In this document: one piece after another, positions 28,760-37,577 of the stretch
Layout of the letters: each line of letters begins with the position of its first letter
Numbering within the stretch: the first letter of the stretch is position 1
DNA from: Bacteroidota bacterium
GTDB lineage: Bacteria > Bacteroidota > Bacteroidia > Chitinophagales > LD1
NCBI GenBank assembly: GCA_947475165.1
Contig: CANJLD010000011.1
Span: 62,001 to 126,000, forward strand
Direction: 5' to 3'
DNA length: 64,000 nucleotides
Position numbers and translations under genes: made by a program
The notes under the pieces: generated by a model
The model's database searches: none
What the model saw: only the letters and a program-made list of their open reading frames with translations
Told to the model about the DNA's origin: nothing

Positions 28760-28763
28760 AATA

Positions 28764-30473
28764 ATGATCAAGAATTTATCGGAACCTCAAAGCTCACCAT
28801 ATTTGGAAGCATTAGACAAATTAGGCTTTTGCACTTTCCCACTGTTTTACAATAATGAGGTAGAGCAATTACTTTCGTTATATCACAACAATTTCAGCGA
28901 AAAAAAAATCGATGCACTTTATGCTACGCATAATTCAAATCCGGTAGAGCAAAGTCTGTCAATAAGCGCAGAAATAAAGAAAATAATCTTTGACCCGCTT
29001 CATAAAATTTTCCCTGAATACGAATATTTTCTGGGACATTTTATGGTAAAGGGTGCTCATGTAGAAAAAGAGTTTTCATTGCATCAAGATTGGAATATAG
29101 TTGATGAATCAAAATTCAGAAACTATCAAGTCTGGATTCCGCTTCAAATAAGTTATCCGGTTAATGGTGGGATGTTTGTAATCCCCGGAAGCCATCATTT
29201 TTTTGGAAACTATCGTTCAGGTAGTTATGGAATTCCTGTTGTACCTTTTGATGAAACCGTAAAGCCATTAGTAAACGACCTTATCGTTCCGGCAGGCAAT
29301 GTGTTAGTTTATCATAATGGTTTATTTCATGCTTCTCATCCAAATACAACTGACAAAATTCGAATTGCAGTAATAGCAAATTTTGTAGAAAAGCGCGCGC
29401 CCACTTATTATTTTCACAAAAACAATGCAATTGGCGCAACTGAACTTTACAAAATTACCGGAGAATCATTGATTGCTAATTTACCTCAATTGGAAAAGGG
29501 GATTGTAGATAAAAGTTTTACCGAAAAACTAAATATTGGCAATTCTGAAACCGTGAACAGCCAAATCACTTCTTCCGATTTAGAGGCTCGTTACAAAGAT
29601 AAATTTGGACAAACACCTGCCCAACAAGTTAAGCAACTCCACATAACTAATAGTAGCGGTCTCGAAGAAGTGCTGAATGAGGATGGATATACAGTGATTA
29701 ACTTTCTTGAAAAGGAACAGGTAGAGTTCTTTCAAAATGAATATCAATCTCTTTTCGGAACTCTCGATAAAAAACCGGGTCGTTTTACTACGCTTCAAGA
29801 CACTGATTCGGTAATGAAAAAACGTGTTCACGATTTTATTGTTCAGCACGTTGACACTCCTTTGCGAAACCACTTTAGAGATTTCATTATCCCTGTTTCG
29901 CAATTTTATACAAAAAAAGCCCATACATCGGGCGATATTGATTTGCATGGCGACACAACATTGTTAATCAATCATCAATTAGAGCCGCATTATGCAATTT
30001 GGGTGCCGCTTGTAGATGTAGATGATTTCAATGGAACACTTACTGTTATCCCTCGGAGCCACCGCGTACGCGGAGCTTTTTTCAGCGGCACTTTTATCTG
30101 TTATCACGAAACCCGCCTTGCTTGGCTTAGACAATTTGAACTCCCGATAAAGTTAAAAGCGGGGCAAGCGGTGGTTTTTGATAACAATATTCTTCATAAC
30201 TCAACTGCCAACAAAACCGATGCCGACCGATTATGTTTTACTTTTCGGATAACCCATAGAAATTCTCAATATTATAGTTTTTACGGACTTGGGAAAAACA
30301 CAAATGATTTTTCGATTTATAAGGAAAAACAAGATTTTTATATGGATCCCAACTGGAATGGTGAAAACAAAAGCTTAACGGCAACATACGCGGGAACCCT
30401 TAAGAACAGTGTTACCAGGGTTACCCAGGAAGAACTGCTAAAAATTTTTCAGCCAACGATATCTGCCAAGTAA
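28764..30473 (+). CDS. Double-domain PhyH oxygenase
   Basis: The 569-residue protein is two PhyH units in one chain. Domain 1 has His107, Asp109 (LHQDWNIVDE), His189 (FHASHPN) and Arg200. Domain 2 has His395, Asp397 (LHGDTTLL), His478 (LHNSTAN) and Arg489. Both triads are complete, so both should bind iron and 2-oxoglutarate. A linker of about 70 residues (roughly 235-300) joins them. The second unit is divergent and lacks the VDE that follows HxD in domain 1. Its stop codon is immediately followed by the ATG of the Wzt-like ABC ATPase, which ties the oxygenase to export. Two successive oxidations on one substrate, or two different ones, are both possible. Confidence 0.9.
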   Translation: MIKNLSEPQSSPYLEALDKLGFCTFPLFYNNEVEQLLSLYHNNFSEKKIDALYATHNSNPVEQSLSISAEIKKIIFDPLHKIFPEYEYFLGHFMVKGAHVEKEFSLHQDWNIVDESKFRNYQVWIPLQISYPVNGGMFVIPGSHHFFGNYRSGSYGIPVVPFDETVKPLVNDLIVPAGNVLVYHNGLFHASHPNTTDKIRIAVIANFVEKRAPTYYFHKNNAIGATELYKITGESLIANLPQLEKGIVDKSFTEKLNIGNSETVNSQITSSDLEARYKDKFGQTPAQQVKQLHITNSSGLEEVLNEDGYTVINFLEKEQVEFFQNEYQSLFGTLDKKPGRFTTLQDTDSVMKKRVHDFIVQHVDTPLRNHFRDFIIPVSQFYTKKAHTSGDIDLHGDTTLLINHQLEPHYAIWVPLVDVDDFNGTLTVIPRSHRVRGAFFSGTFICYHETRLAWLRQFELPIKLKAGQAVVFDNNILHNSTANKTDADRLCFTFRITHRNSQYYSFYGLGKNTNDFSIYKEKQDFYMDPNWNGENKSLTATYAGTLKNSVTRVTQEELLKIFQPTISAK

Positions 30474-31757
30474 ATGAAAGAAAGTCCATCAATAGCCTTA
30501 GAGGTTAAAAACATTTCAAAAAAATATTTTATTGCTAAAACGGGGCATTCAGAGGTAAATGATGAAGAACATTTTTGGGCATTATACGATGTTTCTTTTA
30601 CATTATATCGTGGTGATGTATTAGGTATTATTGGCAACAACGGATCCGGCAAATCAACACTTTTAAAAATACTGAGCCATATTACCAAACCAAGTTCAGG
30701 TGAAGCCCGTTTTTACGGTTCGGTTACTTCTATACTGGATATTGGAAACAATTTTCATCCTGATTTAACGGGGCGCGAAAACGTAAGAATACAACTTCAG
30801 CTAGCTAATATAAAACCTCCGGAATTTGCTTTGTATTACGATAACGTTAAGCAGTTTAGTGAAATAGGTGAGTTTTTTGATCAGCCCGTAAAATTTTATT
30901 CGAGTGGCATGTTTTTGCGCCTGGCTTTTTCGATCGCCTTTCATATTTCTTCCGAAATTCTTGTTTTGGATGAAGTGCTGTCTGTGGGCGATGAAGGGTT
31001 TCGCCTAAAATGTCAGGAATTATTGAAAGCATTTGCGCAAATGGGTAAAACCATTTTGTTCGTGTCACATAACCGATTAGAAATTTTAGATCTTAGCAAT
31101 AAGTGTATTTGGTTAGACAAAGGGCAAATTCGCAAAAGTGGTTTGCCTTCAGAAATTTTAGGAGAATATTTTGCTTTGCATCGGGAAAAATTTGATACAC
31201 AAAGAAATATACTTGACTTCAACGTCAGCCAAATTGATGATAATGGCACCATTCACTTGTTCTGGGACGAAAAAAATTCTCCCGGAAACGATGTTTTATC
31301 CATGCGGCAACTTTCTGTTGGTTCACCTAGTGGAAAATTGACACAATCGGACCCGATTGAAATTGAATTTTTAATTAATAAAAAGCAAAGGGGAATACAA
31401 GTTGGTGCGTTCTTCTTTGTACAAGACGTTTTTTATCAGCCGGTTTTAGTAGGACATTTTTTAAATAACTCTGAACAAAAAAAATTTGGCAGCGATCTGA
31501 AAGACGAAATTGGATTAATAAAAATTAGCTGCACTATTCCTGCCAATTTTCTGATACCCGGAAAATATTATTTCCTTGTTCGTTTTGGGATGGAAGAAAA
31601 TGAATGGCATAGTGCATCAACAGAGGCATTCAGGTTCTCTGAAAAACTAAGTTTTACAATACATGCCAGCTCTGAGTATATCGATTATGTCGGTGATGTT
31701 AGCAAAGGATCTGTTCGTCCAAAATTACAATGGTCTGTAAAAAACTTTAAGGGCTAA
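30474..31757 (+). CDS. Wzt/TagH-like ABC transporter ATP-binding protein with C-terminal Wzt domain
   Basis: The 427-residue protein has a Walker A, GNNGSGKST (54-62), an unusual signature YSSGM (142-146), Walker B ILVLDE (162-167) and the switch His199, all in an arrangement typical of polysaccharide exporters (Wzt, RfbE, TagH). The tail from about 240 looks like a Wzt C-terminal beta-sandwich, which in O-antigen exporters reads the capped end of the glycan. No permease (Wzm) gene lies in this window, so it must be elsewhere or outside the edges. The gene abuts the double PhyH gene upstream with no gap, and 67 bases separate it from the methyltransferase gene. Confidence 0.92.
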   Translation: MKESPSIALEVKNISKKYFIAKTGHSEVNDEEHFWALYDVSFTLYRGDVLGIIGNNGSGKSTLLKILSHITKPSSGEARFYGSVTSILDIGNNFHPDLTGRENVRIQLQLANIKPPEFALYYDNVKQFSEIGEFFDQPVKFYSSGMFLRLAFSIAFHISSEILVLDEVLSVGDEGFRLKCQELLKAFAQMGKTILFVSHNRLEILDLSNKCIWLDKGQIRKSGLPSEILGEYFALHREKFDTQRNILDFNVSQIDDNGTIHLFWDEKNSPGNDVLSMRQLSVGSPSGKLTQSDPIEIEFLINKKQRGIQVGAFFFVQDVFYQPVLVGHFLNNSEQKKFGSDLKDEIGLIKISCTIPANFLIPGKYYFLVRFGMEENEWHSASTEAFRFSEKLSFTIHASSEYIDYVGDVSKGSVRPKLQWSVKNFKG

Positions 31758-31790
31758 CCGGCTCTTTATTGGCGACAGACAGCTAATAGC

Positions 31791-31820
31791 TTTGTACTCA
31801 TCCATAATACTTTACTTTTG
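31791..31820 (+). promoter_or_regulatory. Bacteroidota promoter, TTTG-N18-TACTTTTG, before the methyltransferase
   Basis: A TTTG at 31791-31794 and TACTTTTG at 31813-31820 are 18 bases apart, close to the -33/-7 spacing of Bacteroidota promoters. The ATG at 31825 sits only 4 bases after the -7 box, so transcription may start at or next to the start codon (leaderless), or translation may use a later ATG. Confidence 0.5.
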
Positions 31821-31824
31821 AAAC

Positions 31825-32772
31825 ATGATGTTTTCATTTATTGCAGTTATTATTATTCAACTTGCCATCATTGTATGGCTGTTGATAAAAAGAGAAAGTA
31901 ATGGCACAAAAGCAGAAACCGTATCCTCCAATAATTCTGCACAAGTAGCCGCCTTCTATAACCAAACTACACATAAATTTTTGGAGGTATATGGTGAAAT
32001 TATCCAGGCATTTCGCACAAATGATATTAGTGATTATCTTGATTACACTATTCAAAATGCCGAGATTAAAGACGGACAAAAAATTTTAGATGCCGGCTGT
32101 GGTGTGGGTGGACCTGCCTGTTATTTCGCCTCTAAATTAAACGTGGATATAGACGGAATTACTGTTTCAGAAGTTCAGGTTGAAAAAGCTAAGAAAATAA
32201 TAGCTTCGAAAAAACTGAGAGGAAAAGTAAATGTCAGGCAAGGCGATTACCATCATATAGATGAAGTTTACGGGAGCGAAGTTTTTGACCGGATACTTTT
32301 TTTGGAATCGTTTGGACATTCAGGTAATAAATCTTTGCTCATTGAAAAATCGTTTCGTGCCCTTAAGCCAGGAGGCATCCTTTACATTAAAGATTTATTT
32401 GTAAGAGAATCTCCAAACAAAGAAGATGGAGAAAAAATTGACCGCATTGTAGCTGAAATAAACAGGGCATATTGTTATAACGTTGCAGATTTACACGAGG
32501 TACTTGCCACATTGCGCAGATTAAATTTCATTTTACTTTTTCTAAAAACGCCAGAAGTAAAAACCGGAGAGTTTGAGCACCTCAGTATTTCAAACGATTT
32601 TCAAAACCTATTCGACATAGCCAAAATAATTTCGTGGGAAGATTATATTTTCCCAATCGACTTTTATGAAATAAAGGTAATGAAGCCCCCTTTCGATTTA
32701 AAACAGGAAAAGCATTTGTATTTTTTAAATCGTCCTGAGGTGAACGAAAAATCAGAATGGCAGGTCAATTAA
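31825..32772 (+). CDS. Membrane-anchored class I SAM methyltransferase
   Basis: The 315-residue protein begins with a hydrophobic anchor (about 3-21), then a class I methyltransferase with motif I 'ILDAGCGVGG' (87-96) and 'DRILFLESFGHSG' and 'FRALKPGGILYIKDLF' later (post-motif regions). The closest look is to cyclopropane/sterol/prenyl-type C-methyltransferases. It is followed, 2 bases after its stop or overlapping by 16 depending on the start used, by a UbiA-like prenyltransferase. Together these suggest a prenylated lipid or quinone-like acceptor being methylated at the membrane, or a modification of the lipid carrier. Substrate not known. Confidence 0.85.
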   Translation: MMFSFIAVIIIQLAIIVWLLIKRESNGTKAETVSSNNSAQVAAFYNQTTHKFLEVYGEIIQAFRTNDISDYLDYTIQNAEIKDGQKILDAGCGVGGPACYFASKLNVDIDGITVSEVQVEKAKKIIASKKLRGKVNVRQGDYHHIDEVYGSEVFDRILFLESFGHSGNKSLLIEKSFRALKPGGILYIKDLFVRESPNKEDGEKIDRIVAEINRAYCYNVADLHEVLATLRRLNFILLFLKTPEVKTGEFEHLSISNDFQNLFDIAKIISWEDYIFPIDFYEIKVMKPPFDLKQEKHLYFLNRPEVNEKSEWQVN

Positions 32773-32774
32773 AA

Positions 32775-33920
32775 ATGAAAGAAATTTTTAGAATCGGTGA
32801 TTGGTGGCAAAGCAAAGCAGCCTTACTGATAGGCCTGGTTTATTTATATACTGCATGGTTTGAAATTTCTTTTGAAAAAATGATTTGGCTCTCTTTGCTT
32901 TCTATCTCCACCGTTTCGGGTTTTGCTTCAGTGGGTTATTTATGTAACGATTTTTTTGACCGCGAAAAAGATTTTCTTGTAGAAAAGAAAAACTTTTTGC
33001 TTGGAAAATCTCCTTTAAAAATTTTTCTGCTCTTTTTAATTGCGCTCTTGATTCTGTTTTTACCGTGGCTATACCTGCCTTTCAACAAAATTTCGATTCT
33101 GATTATTGCGATTGAGTTGGTGCTGTTTGTATTATATTCTGTAAATCCATTCCGGTTTAAAGAGCGCGGAGCGATTGGAATATTTACAGATGCACTCTAT
33201 GCTCATGTTATACCCGCATTACTATCTGCTTTTACTTTTATGCTTGCCGCATCAAAACCATTTCCATTTTTACCTATGGCCATTCTTCTTCTTTGGCAAT
33301 TGGCAAGTGGCATTCGTAATATTCTTTTGCATCAGCATGAGGATGCTGATAAAGATAGCCAAGGCGGTATGCAGAATTTTGCTTCTCGGGTACCCGTTAA
33401 AAAATTTTCCCGATATGTTAAAACACTTATCTTTTCAGAAATATTTTTAAGTGCTCTATTTCTCCTGTATCTCTCCAACGAAAATTCGTTGTTTATTTTC
33501 AGCACCATTCTTATTTTCTCGTTTTCTTCAATGCTGTTTGTTGTTTTTTATAATCCGGGTTTTGATTTTTTTTTCCAAACACGATGGAAATTTTTTCCGA
33601 ATCCGATTTTCGAAAAATGGCTTCCAATAGCTATTTTGCTGGGCTTATCACATACCGACAAACGTTTTCTATTCATGTTGCTGATTCATATAACGCTGTT
33701 CAACTTCAACTTGTATACTGAAATTTTGCATCATGTGCTGCTGCCATTAAAAAATGCTTTGAAGCATATCTGCATTCAAAGCATGATTAATATGCGTAGG
33801 ATTTTTTCGTTTTTAATTAACTACTCTATTTATTGTGGGTTTCTCATTTTCGGAGTGGATTTAAAAAAAGAAAATTCTTCAGCGCTTGATTATTTTAAAA
33901 AAAATCGAAACGCAAAATAG
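32775..33920 (+). CDS. UbiA family prenyltransferase
   Basis: The ATG at 32775 gives a 381-residue polytopic protein; an in-frame ATG at 32757 would overlap the previous gene by 16 bases and adds six residues. The first metal-diphosphate motif, NDxxDxxxD, appears as NDFFDREKD (58-66), and a second Asp-rich motif, HEDADKD, lies near residue 200. About eight or nine membrane helices follow the family plan. UbiA enzymes attach prenyl chains to aromatic or other acceptors, including decaprenyl-phosphate 5-phosphoribose synthase, which feeds arabinan lipid carriers. Either role fits; the paired methyltransferase favours an aromatic or lipid acceptor. The C-terminus has an extra soluble stretch of about 60 residues. 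Confidence 0.85.
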   Translation: MKEIFRIGDWWQSKAALLIGLVYLYTAWFEISFEKMIWLSLLSISTVSGFASVGYLCNDFFDREKDFLVEKKNFLLGKSPLKIFLLFLIALLILFLPWLYLPFNKISILIIAIELVLFVLYSVNPFRFKERGAIGIFTDALYAHVIPALLSAFTFMLAASKPFPFLPMAILLLWQLASGIRNILLHQHEDADKDSQGGMQNFASRVPVKKFSRYVKTLIFSEIFLSALFLLYLSNENSLFIFSTILIFSFSSMLFVVFYNPGFDFFFQTRWKFFPNPIFEKWLPIAILLGLSHTDKRFLFMLLIHITLFNFNLYTEILHHVLLPLKNALKHICIQSMINMRRIFSFLINYSIYCGFLIFGVDLKKENSSALDYFKKNRNAK

Positions 33921-33981
33921 AAACCGGAATACAAATCGCTTAACGGAAACGGAATTGTACTTGATAAAAACGAGTGTCTAA

Positions 33982-36000
33982 ATGAACAACAATATTTTTG
34001 TTTTTGTAGTGTGCGGCAATCGTAACCATATAGATACCCTTCATTACTCTTTGCTGGCGCTGAAGCGTGTTTCAAAAAACGAAATTATAGTAATCACCGA
34101 TGCTTCAAGAAATGAGATTCCGGTGGTGCACGAAAACCACATTGACGTTGCTACTCCCAAAGAACTGAGTCATCATCAGGCGAGTATCTATTTAAAAACA
34201 AGTTTGCACAAATTTCTTCCATCAGGAAATAATTATTGCTACCTCGATACAGATGTTGTAGCTGTGAATGAAAAAGTAGATTTAATTTTCAACCATTTTG
34301 CTACACCTATCACTTTTGCACCGGACCATTGTGTGTTAGATGAATTCAGCCCTTCGGCTATTAATTGTAATTGTAGCGCAGAATTTGTCACATGGCAAAA
34401 AGAGTTGAAGCAGCTTTTTCATGAATACAAAGATTTGATTCGGCAACCCCGCGTGCCGGAAAATTTCGAGAAAAAGCAAAAATTGCTTCAGCGTTTAGAA
34501 AAAATTAAAAAAAGTAAATGGGGGTACCGCTTTCTTTCGCTCAAATTTAATCTGGCACGAAACACATTTAGATTAGATGCAGATACTTTTCTAGACAAGA
34601 AAAAACATTACTGGCACGATAAAGAAGGGAAGCCGGTGCTATATGAAAACGAAGTGCAGTTTTTATTTGAAGAAACCATTGAGCGCAAATCTTCTTTTCG
34701 CTGTGACAGAACTGATTTTAAAACATGGACTATTGGCGGCAAAAATGTTTTTGATTGCCGTTGCAATCATTTAAACGAAGCGATAAAAGAAACTTTTGCT
34801 ATAGAACTGAGCGATGCTCAGTGGCAACATTGGAACGGAGGTGTTTTTCTTTTCAACGACAACAGCCGCGAGTTTTTAAACGAATGGCACCATAAAACTT
34901 TAAAAATATTTTCTCTGCCATATTGGAAAACCCGCGACCAGGGAACCCTGATTGCCACAGCCTGGCAATTCGGATTGCAACACCATCCAACACTTCCGAT
35001 TCAGTTTAATCTTATTGCCGATTACCAAAACCTGAACATACAGCATAAGGGCGAACTTCGGTTTGCTATAAAAAATGTACCTGGTGAAATTCATCCGAAC
35101 CTTATTCATATTTATCACCATTGGGGAGATAAACTATGGAATGTTTGGCAAGCAGTTGAAAAAGCAACAGGTATTGAAACAGATGCTGACGGGCAAACTA
35201 TTAATTCACTTTGGATAGGAAAAACATTGAGTCAACTCGAACTTCTCACCATTCATTCTTTTCGTGCGTTGGGCTATCGGTTTAAACTATGGGTATATGA
35301 GCCTCTAGAAACTGCTCTGCCAAACGATGTGGTAGTTGGGGACGCTTCCACTATAATTCCAATCTGTAAAATTTTTGCTTACCGAAACAAAAATACTTTC
35401 GGACATGGTAAAGGAAGCTATGCCGGGTTCTCCGATATTTTTCGCTACAAACTTCTTTATGAAAAAGGCGGCTGGTGGGTAGATATGGATGTTACCTGTT
35501 TGCACCCTTTTAATTTTGAGTCGCCTTATGTTTTTCGCAGCCATCACGATTTAAGTGTAGTGGGCAACGTGATGAAATGCCCAAAGGGAAGCAAACTGAT
35601 GAAACAATGTTATGAAGAAGCAATTAGCACTGTAACTGAGCACAACACAGATTGGCTGAAACCCATTGCAATTCTTAATAAGCATATAGCCGCGCTGCAA
35701 CTCGAAAACTATATTCAATACGACATAAGCAACGAAGACAAATGGCAGAGCACCAACCGGTTTATCTGGCATAAAGATACTTTACCCACGCATTGGCATT
35801 TCATTCATTGGCAAAATGAAGAATGGCGGAAAAATGCAGTAGAAAAAACTGACTTCTATTACCACTCTAAATTAGCTTCATTGATGGCTCAACACCAACT
35901 TTACCGTATGCCCGACTCGCGTTTCGGAGAATTGATAAATGCAATGAGGCATAGTTCTTATTTTCGTGTATTGGAAAATTTGTTTTTAGCCGATATATGA
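33982..36000 (+). CDS. Two-domain glycosyltransferase (two DxD motifs)
   Basis: The 672-residue protein has one candidate nucleotide-sugar motif in each half. In the N-terminal half 'YCYLDTDVVAV' contains Asp89-Thr90-Asp91. In the C-terminal half, 'GGWWVDMDVTCLHPF' has Asp501-Met502-Asp503, a form typical of the Gly_transf_sug/Caps_synth families (PF04488/PF05704). Middle residues 'WNGGVFLFND' and 'RDQGTLIATAWQF' support a GT-A-like N-terminal unit. A double transferase could add two sugars in turn. Its TGA overlaps the ATG of the radical SAM gene at 35997 by four bases, so the radical SAM protein may modify the sugar or the glycan this enzyme makes. Confidence 0.85.
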   Translation: MNNNIFVFVVCGNRNHIDTLHYSLLALKRVSKNEIIVITDASRNEIPVVHENHIDVATPKELSHHQASIYLKTSLHKFLPSGNNYCYLDTDVVAVNEKVDLIFNHFATPITFAPDHCVLDEFSPSAINCNCSAEFVTWQKELKQLFHEYKDLIRQPRVPENFEKKQKLLQRLEKIKKSKWGYRFLSLKFNLARNTFRLDADTFLDKKKHYWHDKEGKPVLYENEVQFLFEETIERKSSFRCDRTDFKTWTIGGKNVFDCRCNHLNEAIKETFAIELSDAQWQHWNGGVFLFNDNSREFLNEWHHKTLKIFSLPYWKTRDQGTLIATAWQFGLQHHPTLPIQFNLIADYQNLNIQHKGELRFAIKNVPGEIHPNLIHIYHHWGDKLWNVWQAVEKATGIETDADGQTINSLWIGKTLSQLELLTIHSFRALGYRFKLWVYEPLETALPNDVVVGDASTIIPICKIFAYRNKNTFGHGKGSYAGFSDIFRYKLLYEKGGWWVDMDVTCLHPFNFESPYVFRSHHDLSVVGNVMKCPKGSKLMKQCYEEAISTVTEHNTDWLKPIAILNKHIAALQLENYIQYDISNEDKWQSTNRFIWHKDTLPTHWHFIHWQNEEWRKNAVEKTDFYYHSKLASLMAQHQLYRMPDSRFGELINAMRHSSYFRVLENLFLADI

Positions 36001-37577
36001 TTTTAGAACCGAAGACTATTGATGCCTATAACCGTTCTCGTAATTGCGCAAACAATCGAATAGTTTGTCACGCTCCGCTCACAAATTTGAACTTTGAACA
36101 AACCGGTGAAGCTCGAGCATGTTGCTATAATTTTAAAGAAGTGCTAGGCAAATGGCCTCAGCAATCCATACGCGAAATTTGGGAGGGAGCACAACTACAA
36201 TCGCTTCGTAAAAATATAGAACAAAATAATTTAGGCGGAGGTTGCACAGAATGCGGTAAAATGATTGATGTCGGAAACTATCAAGGTGTGCGTGCAAAAT
36301 ATTATGATGAATTTGCTTTAGGTTTTCTGAGTCAGAAAATTTCCGGTATTAAAAATAACCTGACCGGTTCTTTCACTTACCCTAAAGTGATAGAATTTGA
36401 ATTGAGCAATCAATGCAATTTAGAGTGTGTAATGTGCAATGGAAGCTTTTCTTCCAGCATCAGAAAAAATCGCGAAAAACTTCCGCCCATTATTTCGCCT
36501 TACAACGGAAAATTTGTGGATGAACTAGAAGAGTTTATCCCGCATTTAACCGATGCAAAATTTTTGGGTGGCGAACCCTTTATGATTGATATCTATCTCG
36601 ACATTTGGGAGCGCATTCGAAAAATAAATCCGAACATTCGTATTCACATTACCACCAACGGAACTTTTTTAAACAACAGGATTAAAGATTTACTTGAAGG
36701 GTTGCGCGCAGGAATTGTTATGTCAATGGATTCGGTGGAGCGCGAAACCTATATGAAAATCAGAGTTAATAGCAACTATGATAAAGTAATTGAGAATCTC
36801 GATTATTTCCTCGATTATACTAAACGAAAAAATACGTTTATCTCCATTGCCGCATGTCCTATTATTTATAACTGGAAAGAACTGCCACAGCTATTAAAGT
36901 TTTGTCTGGGAAAAAATATTGCGTTGTACTTCAATGCAGTTTTTACACCGTTCGAACTTTCGCTACGGGAACAAACTATAGAGTTACAAGAAGAAGTTTT
37001 AGCGTACCTAGAATCGCATTCTCTTCCGGCTATAAAAGGCTCTGCAAATTCTCCGCGCAATTTGAGCATTCATGCATTTCATGATTTTACCAAACAATTA
37101 AAAGGTTGGCTGCTTGAACGCAAAGTTGTTTTAATTCAGAAGGATGAAAAAATTGAACAGATAGAAAAAGTTTTCAATACTAACGTTGACGTTGATTCTT
37201 TGGTTGAATGGTCGCCAGAAAAAATCTCGAAATTGCTTTTAGAAATTACTGCGCTGGAAGGAAAAGGTTTGTTTGATAAAGAGAAGAAACTGAAAAGAAA
37301 ATTAGAACAACTGCTAATTGCTAGTCCAGAGGGCAAACTGAAAGATTCATTGGCCTGCTTTGTATCATTGTACGATAAATTTGATTCTACCTATTCATCT
37401 GAAGAACGACAACAAAAGCTTTTAGTCTTCTCTCAATTTATAGAAACTCATCCCAAGAGAAATCAGGCACTTGCCCATTTGTCAACTTTATCACCTCTAT
37501 TTATTGCCGATTGGTTTTGTGAAACCAGCGTTGAACAAATGCAGTTCATGATGGAACAGTTTTTCAACGTGCAATAA
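35997..37577 (+). CDS. Radical SAM protein with N-terminal twitch-type cluster domain
   Basis: The 526-residue protein has two cysteine sets. The N-terminal set (Cys24, Cys42-Cys43, Cys83, Cys86) looks like the auxiliary cluster domain usually found at the C-terminus of SPASM/twitch proteins, here placed before the core. The radical SAM set is CNLECVMC (Cys140, 144, 147), with GGEPF following. N-terminal twitch proteins are a recognised radical SAM subfamily without assigned chemistry, as far as I know. About 200 residues at the C-terminus show no motif. It overlaps the glycosyltransferase gene by four bases and converges with the next gene by 14 bases. Confidence 0.88.
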   Translation: MILEPKTIDAYNRSRNCANNRIVCHAPLTNLNFEQTGEARACCYNFKEVLGKWPQQSIREIWEGAQLQSLRKNIEQNNLGGGCTECGKMIDVGNYQGVRAKYYDEFALGFLSQKISGIKNNLTGSFTYPKVIEFELSNQCNLECVMCNGSFSSSIRKNREKLPPIISPYNGKFVDELEEFIPHLTDAKFLGGEPFMIDIYLDIWERIRKINPNIRIHITTNGTFLNNRIKDLLEGLRAGIVMSMDSVERETYMKIRVNSNYDKVIENLDYFLDYTKRKNTFISIAACPIIYNWKELPQLLKFCLGKNIALYFNAVFTPFELSLREQTIELQEEVLAYLESHSLPAIKGSANSPRNLSIHAFHDFTKQLKGWLLERKVVLIQKDEKIEQIEKVFNTNVDVDSLVEWSPEKISKLLLEITALEGKGLFDKEKKLKRKLEQLLIASPEGKLKDSLACFVSLYDKFDSTYSSEERQQKLLVFSQFIETHPKRNQALAHLSTLSPLFIADWFCETSVEQMQFMMEQFFNVQ

